From the NCBI GenBank assembly GCA_023228125.1, contig JALOBT010000007.1:9227-73226 (forward strand): a stretch of DNA of 64,000 nucleotides. Direction: 5' to 3'. The DNA comes from Candidatus Cloacimonadota bacterium. Lineage in GTDB: Bacteria > Cloacimonadota > Cloacimonadia > Cloacimonadales > Cloacimonadaceae. Positions 16,222 through 24,848 of this stretch are shown one piece after another; within the stretch, counting starts at the first letter, position 1; each line of letters begins with the position of its first letter. The notes under the pieces are model-generated. The model had not been told where the DNA came from and made no database searches. It saw nothing but the letters and a program-made list of their open reading frames with translations. The position numbers and the translations under genes were made by a program.

Positions 16222-17253
16222 TTAATGATCTTCTTCTACTCGCCTTGATATCAGTATCATAGCTACACTAAAATAACCGCTATCCAATAATAACGCAATG
16301 GTTCCAGCATTCTCGGTAGAATAGTTATCCGAAAGCACAATAACTCCGTCGGATATAACTCTGTCATTCACAATAATAGCAATAACTACTTTGTCAGACA
16401 ATAAAGCTAACTTGCTGCTGAACCGGTCAGTTGTAATGCGCTTTAGTATATGAGATCCTTCTCTTCCAAATTTCAGCTTAATCTTAGATTGAATGTATTC
16501 GCCAGAGTTTAGTGTTTGAGTTGAATCAGCTATAACCGCAGCACTTTCTAAACCACGCATTTTCAACAAATAATTACTATTCAAGACATATAGAAAAACC
16601 GTAGAGGATTTGCTAACTCGGTTTAATCCGCCGAGCCTAATCTCATATCCTAATGGTACGGCATTTCGAACCTCATCTGACAACAACAGTTCTTGGAGAA
16701 GCCTTCTGTCTTTCATTGAAACCACCAGGTTATCATCTTCAATATTTATAAGGCTTCTGAAAATTCCATCGTTAGGATAGGCGTTGAGACGAAGTGCTAT
16801 GTCATCATTTGATGAAACCTTGTCTGGATTATTCTTGATATATTCATCAATCTCTTGAATTATTTCTAATGCCTTTTCCAATTCTACAATTGGTTTAATC
16901 TCCATAAAACCCGTTTGCAACAGGATATGTTCAACATACTCCTGATCCGATACTCCATGTAATACGACTTCAATTCTTCTATCACCAAGTTTTTCCACTG
17001 TGTAATCTTGAATACCCATGAACTGGATCCGTTTTTTTATTACATTGATATTCTGCTCTACTGCGTAATGCAGATCAGACGACGATAAATTACTTCCATC
17101 AGCTTCAAACACTAAGCTAACGGTCATGAGTTTGTTCTTGTCTCTGCTGGCTGTCTGTCCCATTAATGGTTCACTTACAGTTAATAGAAATGTTACAAGG
17201 ACACTAATTAAGGCCACATTTGCAAATTGATACTTCTTTAAACTAAATTTCAT
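16222..17253 (-). CDS. Exported protein resembling the SecD periplasmic (P1) domain, without the membrane domain
   Basis: A 343-residue protein with an N-terminal signal sequence (hydrophobic about 12-30, then LMGQ) and no further membrane spans. Residues about 65-115 (NINVIKKRIQFMGI, GDRRIEVVLHGVSDQEYVEHIL) match the SecD P1 base, where RRVxxLGV and GxxRIxVxLPGV are typical. Residues about 255-335 (KLKFGREGSHILKRIT, KLALLSDKVVIAIIVNDRVISDGVI, IALLLDSGYF) match the P1 head and the segment just before SecD's first periplasm-following helix. SecD proper continues with five transmembrane helices, absent here. The start has GAGGTGAT seven bases upstream. Monocistronic. Either a degenerate SecD copy or a stand-alone periplasmic translocation/folding factor; the family resemblance is good, the function inferred. 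Confidence 0.7.
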   Translation of the reverse strand: MKFSLKKYQFANVALISVLVTFLLTVSEPLMGQTASRDKNKLMTVSLVFEADGSNLSSSDLHYAVEQNINVIKKRIQFMGIQDYTVEKLGDRRIEVVLHGVSDQEYVEHILLQTGFMEIKPIVELEKALEIIQEIDEYIKNNPDKVSSNDDIALRLNAYPNDGIFRSLINIEDDNLVVSMKDRRLLQELLLSDEVRNAVPLGYEIRLGGLNRVSKSSTVFLYVLNSNYLLKMRGLESAAVIADSTQTLNSGEYIQSKIKLKFGREGSHILKRITTDRFSSKLALLSDKVVIAIIVNDRVISDGVIVLSDNYSTENAGTIALLLDSGYFSVAMILISRRVEEDH

Positions 17254-17476
17254 ATAATCACCTCACTGATTCATTGCACTAATGAAAAATTATGGTGATG
17301 CAGTCTCCATTATTCCAAATCGCTTATACTGCATCATGGTATCCCAGTTCTTTAAAATACATGATAAGCAGATATCAGTATTTAGCAAAGCATAATTCTA
17401 TACTTTCTGCTTGTTATCTCAATGACAATAGGCCTGATAAGCCAAATGCCATCCCCCCTCTTTGGACTCGCTTCTA
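17254..17476. other. Upstream region of the SecD-like gene
   Basis: AT-rich, with no gene or clear promoter visible. It ends at the inverted repeat starting at 17477. Confidence 0.3.
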
Positions 17477-17534
17477 ATTCGTCTTCGACTCGAGATGACT
17501 CGAATATTCAAGTCACCTCGAGTTAAAGACGAAT
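17477..17534. repeat. Imperfect 58-bp inverted repeat containing ACTCGAGATGACTCGA
   Basis: The outer arms ATTCGTCTT/AAGACGAAT and inner arms GACTCGAG.TGACT/AGTCA.CTCGAGT fold around an AT centre. A related perfect palindrome with the same GACTCGAGATGACTCGA core is at 47278-47313. Confidence 0.75.
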
Positions 17535-17938
17535 CGAAATCTAATTATAGGCAGTAGTGTGTGCCGTCCAAACCTTTTGTTTAGACTTTATCACGACCTT
17601 TCCTGCTGTGGCTTTACTCACTTCAGGTAAGCTATATCTTGCTTTCGGCCAGGCTACTTTGCATCTACCTGGGTCGTTTTTGAGTTTAAACAAAAGCAAC
17701 GCTGATCGGATAAACCGAGCTCGCAATGTTATGATTCCCTGTTTTAACTCTCATTTTTGGTTGGAGATTAACTGGTAGTTGGCTGGAATAAGGAAAGATA
17801 CAGGACATTCTGAAGCTTACTACCAGATCAAAAATGAAAGTCAAAACAGGCATCGGGCGAAAGTCTAAATGGGCGTGAGCTGCATTATAGCAGAGCGAAA
17901 CAGGAGCGGGGTTGACTCCAAGCTCAGCGATGTTTTGC

Positions 17939-18350
17939 AGAAACGGCGTTCTGCGCTACGGTAAAACCTTAAAAGCTCTGAAAATCCAATGAATCCATTC
18001 AATCCGCTCGATCTGTGTTCTATAATTACGCTGTGGGCGGAACAGGATATCTTCCGCAGGAACAGCGTTCTGCGCTACGATAAAACTTTAAAACGATAAA
18101 ACCTTAAAACCTCTTTAAATCCAATGAATCCATTCAATCCGCTCGATCTGTGTTCTATAATTACGCTGTGGGCGGAACAGGATATCTTCCGCAGGAACGG
18201 CGTTCTGCGCTACGATAAAACTTTAAAACGATAAAACCTTAAAACCTCTTTAAATCCAAAGAATCCATTCAATCCGCTCAATCTGTGTTCTATAATTTTG
18301 CTGTATGCGGTACAGGATATCTTCCGCAGGAACAGCGTTCTGCGCTACGA
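17939..18350 (+). repeat. 135-bp direct tandem repeat (about three units)
   Basis: Each unit contains GGAACRGCGTTCTGCGCTACG, a TAAAACNTTAAAAC stretch, CCAATGAATCCATTCAATC and CTGTGTTCTATAATT, and ends in CAGGATATCTTCCGC. The landmark CCAATGAATCC falls at 17986, 18121 and 18256, exactly 135 apart; the first unit lacks 16 bases in the TAAAAC stretch. The remainder of the 1.1-kb gap holds no gene. Confidence 0.85.
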
Positions 18351-18363
18351 GTGGGCTCCTGCG

Positions 18364-19443
18364 TTACGGAAACCAGAGCAGGCCATCCTCGCGAATGCAG
18401 ATACGGGGTAAATCCTTGGTGGGGCCCAGGGTGATGATATAGCTTTGCGAAGTTCGCTCTATCTTGACAGGCACTTTGCGGCCTGCATAGCGGAGCTTTT
18501 TGGCCTTTAGCTGACCCAGTCTGGAGGCGTATTTGCCCTTGTCCATCTCATACTGCTTTTGTTTGTAATAGAGCTGGCGCAGGTATGCTTTGGCGGTTTC
18601 GAGCTGGGGGATTTCAACTTGGGCATACTCGGTGCCAGCTTTGGCATGGGAAAAGAAGAGGTAGCCCCAACGCTCTGGATAGTGCATAGCGACAAGGCCT
18701 TGCGGGCTCCACACCCAATTGTATTCCGGGCGGGATGGCACTTTGACGTATTTGCCGTCTTGGGCTGTGGTGATCCAATGCACACGGGAGAAATTCACCC
18801 GCCAATAGTCAGCTTCGGGAGGTGGAAACTCTTTGTGCGCACATTCTTGCAGAACCTGCATGGGGATTTTCATCTCTACATACCAGGCTTTGTCTGTGTC
18901 AGAAGGATCATTCAAGCTGCCGTCTATGTGAATAGCATATTCGAGCTCGCGGATATCCCAGGCGTTGATCGCCACTTGCTGACGGTCCCGATAAGGCTTG
19001 ATCAAAAAGAGATCCCAGAGCGTGCCCAGGGCGTTTACTTCCAGCTCGTAATAATCGTGAGTATCGCCATCGGGATCGATAAAGACCTCAAAATCGGTAT
19101 CGTGAAAGATCACGGCATCGCGCTGGGTAAGTGTAGCCCAGACATGCGGTTCGATGAGCTCGGCACCTATATACAGAGCCTCATTATCCCAGAGCATTTT
19201 CACCCTGGTTTGCAGGAAAGGCAGGGGTTTCAGATCGCCTTCGATATCTACAAAGTCTTCTGTATAGGGAGTTTTCTGCCAGGATTCCTCGTCCAAACGG
19301 CCATCGATGATGATCTCGGAACAGGGTCTCAGGGCGGTATAAGTGCTTGGAGCCAGAGCTCCTTGCGGGATAGGAAATACTTCCTTGGCTGCCATGGGGA
19401 ATATCCCTAAAAGGCAGATGATCATAATAATAAGCTTACGCAT
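18364..19443 (-). CDS. Exported CBM9/DOMON-like carbohydrate-binding protein
   Basis: A 359-residue secreted protein with a signal peptide (about 1-19, ending MAAKE). Residues about 40-240 match the CBM9-like fold of carbohydrate-binding modules: IIIDGRLDEESWQ, VKMLWDNEALYIGAELIEP, IFHDTDFEVFIDPDGDTHDYYELEVNA and YWRVNFSRVHW. The C-terminal roughly 110 residues, with a charged helix (KAYLRQLYYKQKQYEMDKGKY) and a small beta domain, have no recognised family. The start has GAGG seven bases upstream, and this GAGG overlaps the stop of the preceding phosphorylase gene. It is the last gene of the glycan operon. A role in capturing glycans outside the cytoplasm is inferred. Confidence 0.82.
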   Translation of the reverse strand: MRKLIIMIICLLGIFPMAAKEVFPIPQGALAPSTYTALRPCSEIIIDGRLDEESWQKTPYTEDFVDIEGDLKPLPFLQTRVKMLWDNEALYIGAELIEPHVWATLTQRDAVIFHDTDFEVFIDPDGDTHDYYELEVNALGTLWDLFLIKPYRDRQQVAINAWDIRELEYAIHIDGSLNDPSDTDKAWYVEMKIPMQVLQECAHKEFPPPEADYWRVNFSRVHWITTAQDGKYVKVPSRPEYNWVWSPQGLVAMHYPERWGYLFFSHAKAGTEYAQVEIPQLETAKAYLRQLYYKQKQYEMDKGKYASRLGQLKAKKLRYAGRKVPVKIERTSQSYIITLGPTKDLPRICIREDGLLWFP

Positions 19444-19452
19444 GATATAACC

Positions 19453-20400
19453 TCACTCGGCACGGGCCTGAGCGATGAGCTCGGCAGGCGTGGTAATAGC
19501 CAAAGCCACCGCGGTATCCGCTGCGCCATAATAGATGTAGATAGGGGTGTCCTTATCCATTACATGGCTGTCACTTAGAGCGATAGCTGCACTGGGGAAG
19601 ATCACATTGGGCACTTGGCCGCTAAGTTCATAGCTTTCACGGGGTTCCAATACATTATAGCGTCCACGGGCCAGGGTAATCCAGGGCCTCTCTCTGTCTT
19701 GTAAAGAGATGCCGGCCTGATAGATATTGGAGCTGCCAAAGTGCGTGGCCACACCGTGATAGATGTGCAGCCAGCCCTCTTCACAGAGCAGTGGTGGAGG
19801 GCCGGAACCGATGAGTTCATCCCAATAGTGAGGACGACCGGAAAATACTTCCGCGACTTCCTGCCAATGTAGCATATCCCGGCTTTTACTACACACGATG
19901 CGGGAGCCAGTCTTCACTCCATCGGTGCCAACGTGTTTATTGGGGCGCTCAAAACGATAATCCGTGCCAGGCAGCAAGACTCCGTTTCGTGTATCTGGCT
20001 CTGAAGCAAGCCCGATAAAGTCCAGGCTGTCAAAGTCTTCGCTGCGGAAATAGCCCAGGAAGCAGCCCTTGTCCGTATCCATGGCGCAAAAGACCTGATA
20101 GAATCCGGCTGTATCAGCGGTGATTCTGGCATCATAGATATGATAGATCATATGTTTGCAGCGTTCTAAGTGCAGGATTTGGACGGGTAGATCTGAGCTA
20201 CTAAAGTGGATGCCGTCTTCAGATAGGGCTTTCACAAAGAAGGTCTCACGGGCACGGTTTTGTACCCTGAGCAGCAGTAGGAATTGCCCTTCATGCCGCA
20301 CTCCGCCAGGGTTGAACACGGAAGATACATCTTGCAAAGCGGGATGCCGGCTTTTGATATCCTGGCGGGTGATGATGGGATTATCAGGATAGCGGTACAA
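19453..20400 (-). CDS. GH130 family beta-mannoside phosphorylase
   Basis: Cytoplasmic phosphorolysis of a beta-1,4-linked mannoside, releasing mannose 1-phosphate, is the known reaction of GH130. It has 315 residues and no signal peptide. Family marks are the N-terminal NPIITRQD, SSVFNPGGVRHEGQFLLLLRVQ, IYDARIT, GSGPPPLLCEEGWLHIYHGVA, YNVLEPRESYELSGQVPNVIFPS and YIYYGAADTAVALA. The start is TTG 20400 with GGAG seven bases upstream; it overlaps the end of the GH20 gene by 17 bases in another frame. With an alpha-mannosidase and a hexosaminidase in the same operon, Man-beta-1,4-GlcNAc is the likeliest substrate, but mannan-derived disaccharides cannot be excluded. Confidence 0.85.
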   Translation of the reverse strand: MYRYPDNPIITRQDIKSRHPALQDVSSVFNPGGVRHEGQFLLLLRVQNRARETFFVKALSEDGIHFSSSDLPVQILHLERCKHMIYHIYDARITADTAGFYQVFCAMDTDKGCFLGYFRSEDFDSLDFIGLASEPDTRNGVLLPGTDYRFERPNKHVGTDGVKTGSRIVCSKSRDMLHWQEVAEVFSGRPHYWDELIGSGPPPLLCEEGWLHIYHGVATHFGSSNIYQAGISLQDRERPWITLARGRYNVLEPRESYELSGQVPNVIFPSAAIALSDSHVMDKDTPIYIYYGAADTAVALAITTPAELIAQARAE

Positions 20401-21826
20401 AGTAGGTCTCCAGGGCCTTTAGGCGGGATTCAAAGGCGGCAAAATCCTGCGTGGGATTCCAGGCACGTTCGGCCAAAGCCACGGCGCGGGGATGCAGTCT
20501 GCCAAACAGATCCTGCGGAGTGTAAACGTATTCCGTCCAGAGGTTTGCCTGCACACCCAAACAGAGCTCCGGGCGGGCATAACGCTCTGGGCTCAGGCCA
20601 TAGACATTCTCCAAAGTGCTCACGCCATGCGCACCGCTGGCATCCGGCTGGTCCCTCCAATCCAAATAGCAGATCTTATTGGGGCAGAGGATGTAGCGAT
20701 TGCCATTTGCCGCAGCGAGCTTGGCCGCATCGATGGCATCACCCCGCCAGAGCATGGCGATCAAAGAGCTATCCACTGCGCCATCAAGCACTTCATCCCA
20801 GGCGATGGCCTCTTTACCACAGTCTTTCAGGATGCCGGCAAGTTGATCTGTAAACCAGCCTTGCAGCTCTTCATAATCCTTGAGACCCAAGTCTTTGAGG
20901 CGGGCCTGGCAGTCCGGGCATCGCTGCCAAATGGTTTTGGGCACTTCATCGCCCCCGATATGGAAATAGGGGCCCGGAAAGAGCTCGCAATACTCTTCCA
21001 GCAGCTCTTTGAGGAAGGCCAGCGTGGCATCTTTGCCTACGCAGAGGATGTATTCAAACACGCCCCAACTATTGGCAGAGCGATACTTATGCGGCTCACA
21101 GCCCAGACTCGGATAGGCGGTCAAAAGGGCCAGACTATGCCCGGGAAAATCGAGCTCCGGCACAATGGTGATGCCGAGTTCCGTGGCATAGGCGATCAGC
21201 TCCCGCACCTCCTCCTGAGTGTAAAAGCCACCATAGCGGCTGCCATCCTCCTCAGTGCGCCAGGCGGCGATTTCGGCCAGCAGCGGAAAGCGTTTGCTCT
21301 CCAAACGCCAACCCTGATCGTCACTTAAATGCCAATGCAAATAGTTGAGCTTCAAATCACTCATGTAATCCAGATAGCTTTTCACGGTGCTGACGCCAAA
21401 GAAATGCCGGCTTTCATCCAGATGCAGACCGCGGTAGTCATAAGCGGGGTAATCTATGATGCGGCCGCAGTTTAGCTTGCCATCCTGTTCGTTAATAGCC
21501 AGATGGATCAGCTGTTTCAGGGTGGCCAGAGCATAGCGGAAGCCATCTGTGCTTTTGGCGGAAAGGGTGATTTCGCCAGGCTCGATGCTGAGCAGGTGCA
21601 TATCCTTGTGGCTGGCAGCAACGCGGGGCATCTGCAACAGGCGCAGCCTGATGGGTGCAGCGGTAAAGAGCTCTGGTCTGGCTGCCTTCTGCTGTTCATA
21701 AAAGGCCAGGAAGCGGGAAAGCACAAGCTCCAGCTCCGTAAAGCTTTTGGGCAGGATGATCTCAAAGCTCTGCGGCAGCGGGATCTGCTGCTCTCTCAGA
21801 AGAATTTCACGAGGATAGGGTATCAT
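20384..21826 (-). CDS. GH20 beta-N-acetylhexosaminidase
   Basis: Removes terminal beta-linked GlcNAc (or GalNAc) by substrate-assisted catalysis. It has 480 residues and no signal peptide, so it acts in the cytoplasm. After an N-terminal alpha/beta domain (about 1-125) the TIM barrel begins with YDYRGLHLDESRHFFGV and LNYLHWHLSDDQGWRLE, followed by GITIVPELDFPGHS. The catalytic pair Asp-Glu sits in YFHIGGDEVPK near residue 290. The aromatic LGVQANLWTEYV near the end completes the substrate pocket. The ATG overlaps the GH38 gene by 20 bases and has GGAG seven bases upstream. Confidence 0.95.
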   Translation of the reverse strand: MIPYPREILLREQQIPLPQSFEIILPKSFTELELVLSRFLAFYEQQKAARPELFTAAPIRLRLLQMPRVAASHKDMHLLSIEPGEITLSAKSTDGFRYALATLKQLIHLAINEQDGKLNCGRIIDYPAYDYRGLHLDESRHFFGVSTVKSYLDYMSDLKLNYLHWHLSDDQGWRLESKRFPLLAEIAAWRTEEDGSRYGGFYTQEEVRELIAYATELGITIVPELDFPGHSLALLTAYPSLGCEPHKYRSANSWGVFEYILCVGKDATLAFLKELLEEYCELFPGPYFHIGGDEVPKTIWQRCPDCQARLKDLGLKDYEELQGWFTDQLAGILKDCGKEAIAWDEVLDGAVDSSLIAMLWRGDAIDAAKLAAANGNRYILCPNKICYLDWRDQPDASGAHGVSTLENVYGLSPERYARPELCLGVQANLWTEYVYTPQDLFGRLHPRAVALAERAWNPTQDFAAFESRLKALETYFVPLS

Positions 21827-24800
21827 CTTTCAACTCCAAACGTAGGGTTATAATTTCAAAGGGCTGCACGGGGAAGTCTTCGTCCATAAAGATTTCTTGC
21901 TCAGGCTCTTCCAGCATATTGCACTTGTAAATCTTCTGGATGGGCAGCAGGGTAAAGAGGGATTCTACACAGTGCCGTCCCAAGGGCTCATAAAGCCGGA
22001 GGATGATGGCCCGGCCCTGCTCTGCCGGTTTGATGGTGTTCAGAACGAGGGTATCGTGCCTAAAGTGCAGATCCAGGGGCTTTAGAGGGGACTTGCCTTC
22101 TGTGAGAATGAGCTCTGCCTCAAGGCTTTGCGAGACTTCTGCAAGATGGGCTTCGGTGATATCGCAGGTGTCGCAGAAGAAGCCATAGGAATAGCTTTGT
22201 TGTCCGAGATCGGCCTGTGGATCTACATCAGCGGGACTACGCAGGAGCGCGAGCTCCAGGCGGTTTTCAAGGGCCGAATAGCCGTATTTGCTGGCGGCCA
22301 GGATGGCGCAGGTACGTCCCGCTTCGCTCTGTGCCACAAAGCCTTGAGCGGGGAAATCGAAGCGAGCGGCTTCCCAGGCGTTTTGCGGCCTGGCACTGCG
22401 GGAGAGCAGGCCCATCTGAATGCCGCAGTCCACCTTCTGCGAAAAGACCTTGCTGCAAAAGGCTACACGCAGCATCTGGTGCTGCTCCTGCCAATCTACC
22501 TCGTGATGGATGCTGAGGTGTTTGGCTCCGGGCAGCAGCTCGATGGTCTGTTTAAGGGTGGATTTACCGATCTTCAGTTCATGCACAATGCGTGAGTAAT
22601 CTCCAATGCTAAAAGCCTCTATGACCTTGGTTTCGCTTGCTTCCAGAGGCCTGGTTTCACGATAATAATGGTTGATATCCCAGGCACCCCAGTTGTTGGG
22701 TTCATCCTCCCAAAGCTGGATGAGGTTGGATTCACTTTCCAAGAACTCAATGCCATTATTCTCTATACTGAGGAGGCTTCCTCTGGGGCTAACTTTCACC
22801 TTAAGATCGCTTCCTTGAAGCAGATAGCCATCCTGTTCGGGGACGATCTCTTCCCGCTCGATCAGCATGGGCTCAAGCTGTGTATAAAAGCTGAAACTGC
22901 CCTTGCTGTAAGGCTCCAGGCGCACTAAGACCTTGATCTCCTGCTCTTCCTGAATTACATGGGCTATCTCACCGTGATCCAGAATTGCCGCGTAATCTTT
23001 GTAAGCTATAGGGAAGCTCAGCCAGCTCTGCACTGCTGTGGGCGCGGGATTGAAGATGCTGTAGGTCAATTCACTAAGCTCCGGAATCAGGCTTTCCTGA
23101 ATATAGGCCTTTAGCGCACTATGGTTCTTTCCGCTCAGCTCATGGGCATCGCTGTAAACTTGGGTGATGGAGCTACCCGGCAGGATATCGTGAAATTGCA
23201 GCAGCAGGGTATCTTGCCAGATGGGATGCAGCAGCGCAGGATATGTGAAGCTGCCGCCTGCCAGCGCTCTCAGCACTGCAATCCACTCTGCCGCATGCAG
23301 AAGGCGTTCACTTTGCAGATTATCCTTCTTCATCCTGGCCTGGGTGGTGTAGGTGCCGCGGTGAAACTCCAAATATAGCTCTGTATAGCACTTAGGCAGT
23401 TTGTCTTCCGGAATCTGCCCATATTCTGCAAAGAAGTCTGCCGCTGTGCTAAAGACAAAGTTCGGACTGCCTTCCAGGTCTTTTTGCCTGAGGCCGTATT
23501 CAATGTGATTGCGCGTAGGTCCACCTCCCCCATCCCCGATGCCATATAGGTTCAGAAAGCTCTCTGCCAGTTCAGCTTGGGCGAATCTGCCTTCTGTAGC
23601 GATAAAGGCGGAAGGGTTGTTTGAGAAGTTATAGTCATTAGTGGGAAGCTGATGCGCACGCACTTCAGAACCATCAATGCCTTGCCAGATAAAGAGATGC
23701 TTGTCAAAGACATTGCTCTCGTTCCAGGACAGCTTCTGCGTGATGAAGTAATCCACTTTGCAGCCCTTCATGAGTTGGGGCAGATTACCGGAAAAGCCAA
23801 AGCAATCCGGCAACCACAGGCAGTTTGGGATGATGCCAAACTCCTGATCAAAGAAGCTACGGCCATAGCTGAATTGCCTGATGATGGATTCTCCGCAGGG
23901 GAGATTGGTATCAAACTCCACCCAGGAGGCTCCTTGAATCTCCCATCGCCCTTGTTTCACAGCAGCTTGAACCTCTGCATAGAGGGCAGGATAGTCTTCC
24001 TTGATCCACTGATAAAGCTGGGCCTGCGAGGCTCCGAAGATGTAGTCTGGATAGCGCTCCAAGAGACGCAGAGCATTGGCAAAAGTCCTGCCCCCTTTGC
24101 GCCTGCTTTCCCGGATGGGCCACAGCCAGGCCAGATCCAGATGCGCATGACCCACGCTATAGGCCTTTAGTGCACTGGCCTGAGCAGGCTTGGCCAGTAG
24201 CTCTTTGGCGATCTTACGTGCTTCCGAGGAATCACTGCCCCAGATATTACAGATTTCATTCAATCCATAGATGATCTTAGCGCGGCGCACAGAGCCCTTG
24301 GGCAAAGCTACCGCCAGGTCATTCAGCAGTTCCAAATCCAGCGTAAACTGATAGTTCTCTTCATCAAAGAGGCTGAGCGAGCAGACAGCCAGGCGATATT
24401 CTTCCTTGCCCGCTCCGAAAAGATCATTTGCCGCAGCTTCGATATAGAGTTCAAAATCGCCCTCAGCATCGGCGATATCTGCCAGCGGGACATAATGTTT
24501 GGCCGCATTGTGATACCAATCCACCTTGGGAGTGAGCCCCATCCAGGGTTTGCCGCTTTGCATCACACAGGCTTCTCCCTCACAATCGAAGCACAGACCT
24601 TGCATAGAAGCCGGATGCTGGGTGCTAAGTTTGCCCCAGACCTTGAACCAGGCGGAACCCCAGACCTCGCTCCAGATTTCGCCGCACTTGATCTTTTGCC
24701 ACTTAGCACTCTGTAAAGCCTCCCAGGGTATGGGTTTCAGGTCATGGATATACTCTGTGCAGAGCGGCTGAAGCTGCGTATAAAGTGCATCTTTTTGACG

Positions 24801-24848
24801 TTGAAGGAAGCGTTTAATGCGCTCCAAATGAATCTTTTCGTTTTGCAT
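21807..24848 (-). CDS. GH38 alpha-mannosidase
   Basis: A retaining, zinc-dependent alpha-mannosidase of 1013 residues without a signal peptide, thus cytoplasmic. The catalytic domain starts with the zinc motif HAHLDLAWLWPIRES near 232, then SQAQLYQWIKEDYPAL, WVEFDTNLPCGESIIRQ and WLPDCFGFSGNLPQL, with the nucleophile Asp near 343. The mid-domain LQFHDILPGSSI, the three-helix segment and the C-terminal beta domains are present and full length. The start ATG follows the preceding permease stop directly (TAGATG) with GGAG six bases upstream. It probably trims alpha-linked mannose from imported oligosaccharides, leaving the beta-mannosyl core for the GH130 enzyme. Confidence 0.95.
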   Translation of the reverse strand: MQNEKIHLERIKRFLQRQKDALYTQLQPLCTEYIHDLKPIPWEALQSAKWQKIKCGEIWSEVWGSAWFKVWGKLSTQHPASMQGLCFDCEGEACVMQSGKPWMGLTPKVDWYHNAAKHYVPLADIADAEGDFELYIEAAANDLFGAGKEEYRLAVCSLSLFDEENYQFTLDLELLNDLAVALPKGSVRRAKIIYGLNEICNIWGSDSSEARKIAKELLAKPAQASALKAYSVGHAHLDLAWLWPIRESRRKGGRTFANALRLLERYPDYIFGASQAQLYQWIKEDYPALYAEVQAAVKQGRWEIQGASWVEFDTNLPCGESIIRQFSYGRSFFDQEFGIIPNCLWLPDCFGFSGNLPQLMKGCKVDYFITQKLSWNESNVFDKHLFIWQGIDGSEVRAHQLPTNDYNFSNNPSAFIATEGRFAQAELAESFLNLYGIGDGGGGPTRNHIEYGLRQKDLEGSPNFVFSTAADFFAEYGQIPEDKLPKCYTELYLEFHRGTYTTQARMKKDNLQSERLLHAAEWIAVLRALAGGSFTYPALLHPIWQDTLLLQFHDILPGSSITQVYSDAHELSGKNHSALKAYIQESLIPELSELTYSIFNPAPTAVQSWLSFPIAYKDYAAILDHGEIAHVIQEEQEIKVLVRLEPYSKGSFSFYTQLEPMLIEREEIVPEQDGYLLQGSDLKVKVSPRGSLLSIENNGIEFLESESNLIQLWEDEPNNWGAWDINHYYRETRPLEASETKVIEAFSIGDYSRIVHELKIGKSTLKQTIELLPGAKHLSIHHEVDWQEQHQMLRVAFCSKVFSQKVDCGIQMGLLSRSARPQNAWEAARFDFPAQGFVAQSEAGRTCAILAASKYGYSALENRLELALLRSPADVDPQADLGQQSYSYGFFCDTCDITEAHLAEVSQSLEAELILTEGKSPLKPLDLHFRHDTLVLNTIKPAEQGRAIILRLYEPLGRHCVESLFTLLPIQKIYKCNMLEEPEQEIFMDEDFPVQPFEIITLRLELKDDTLSS

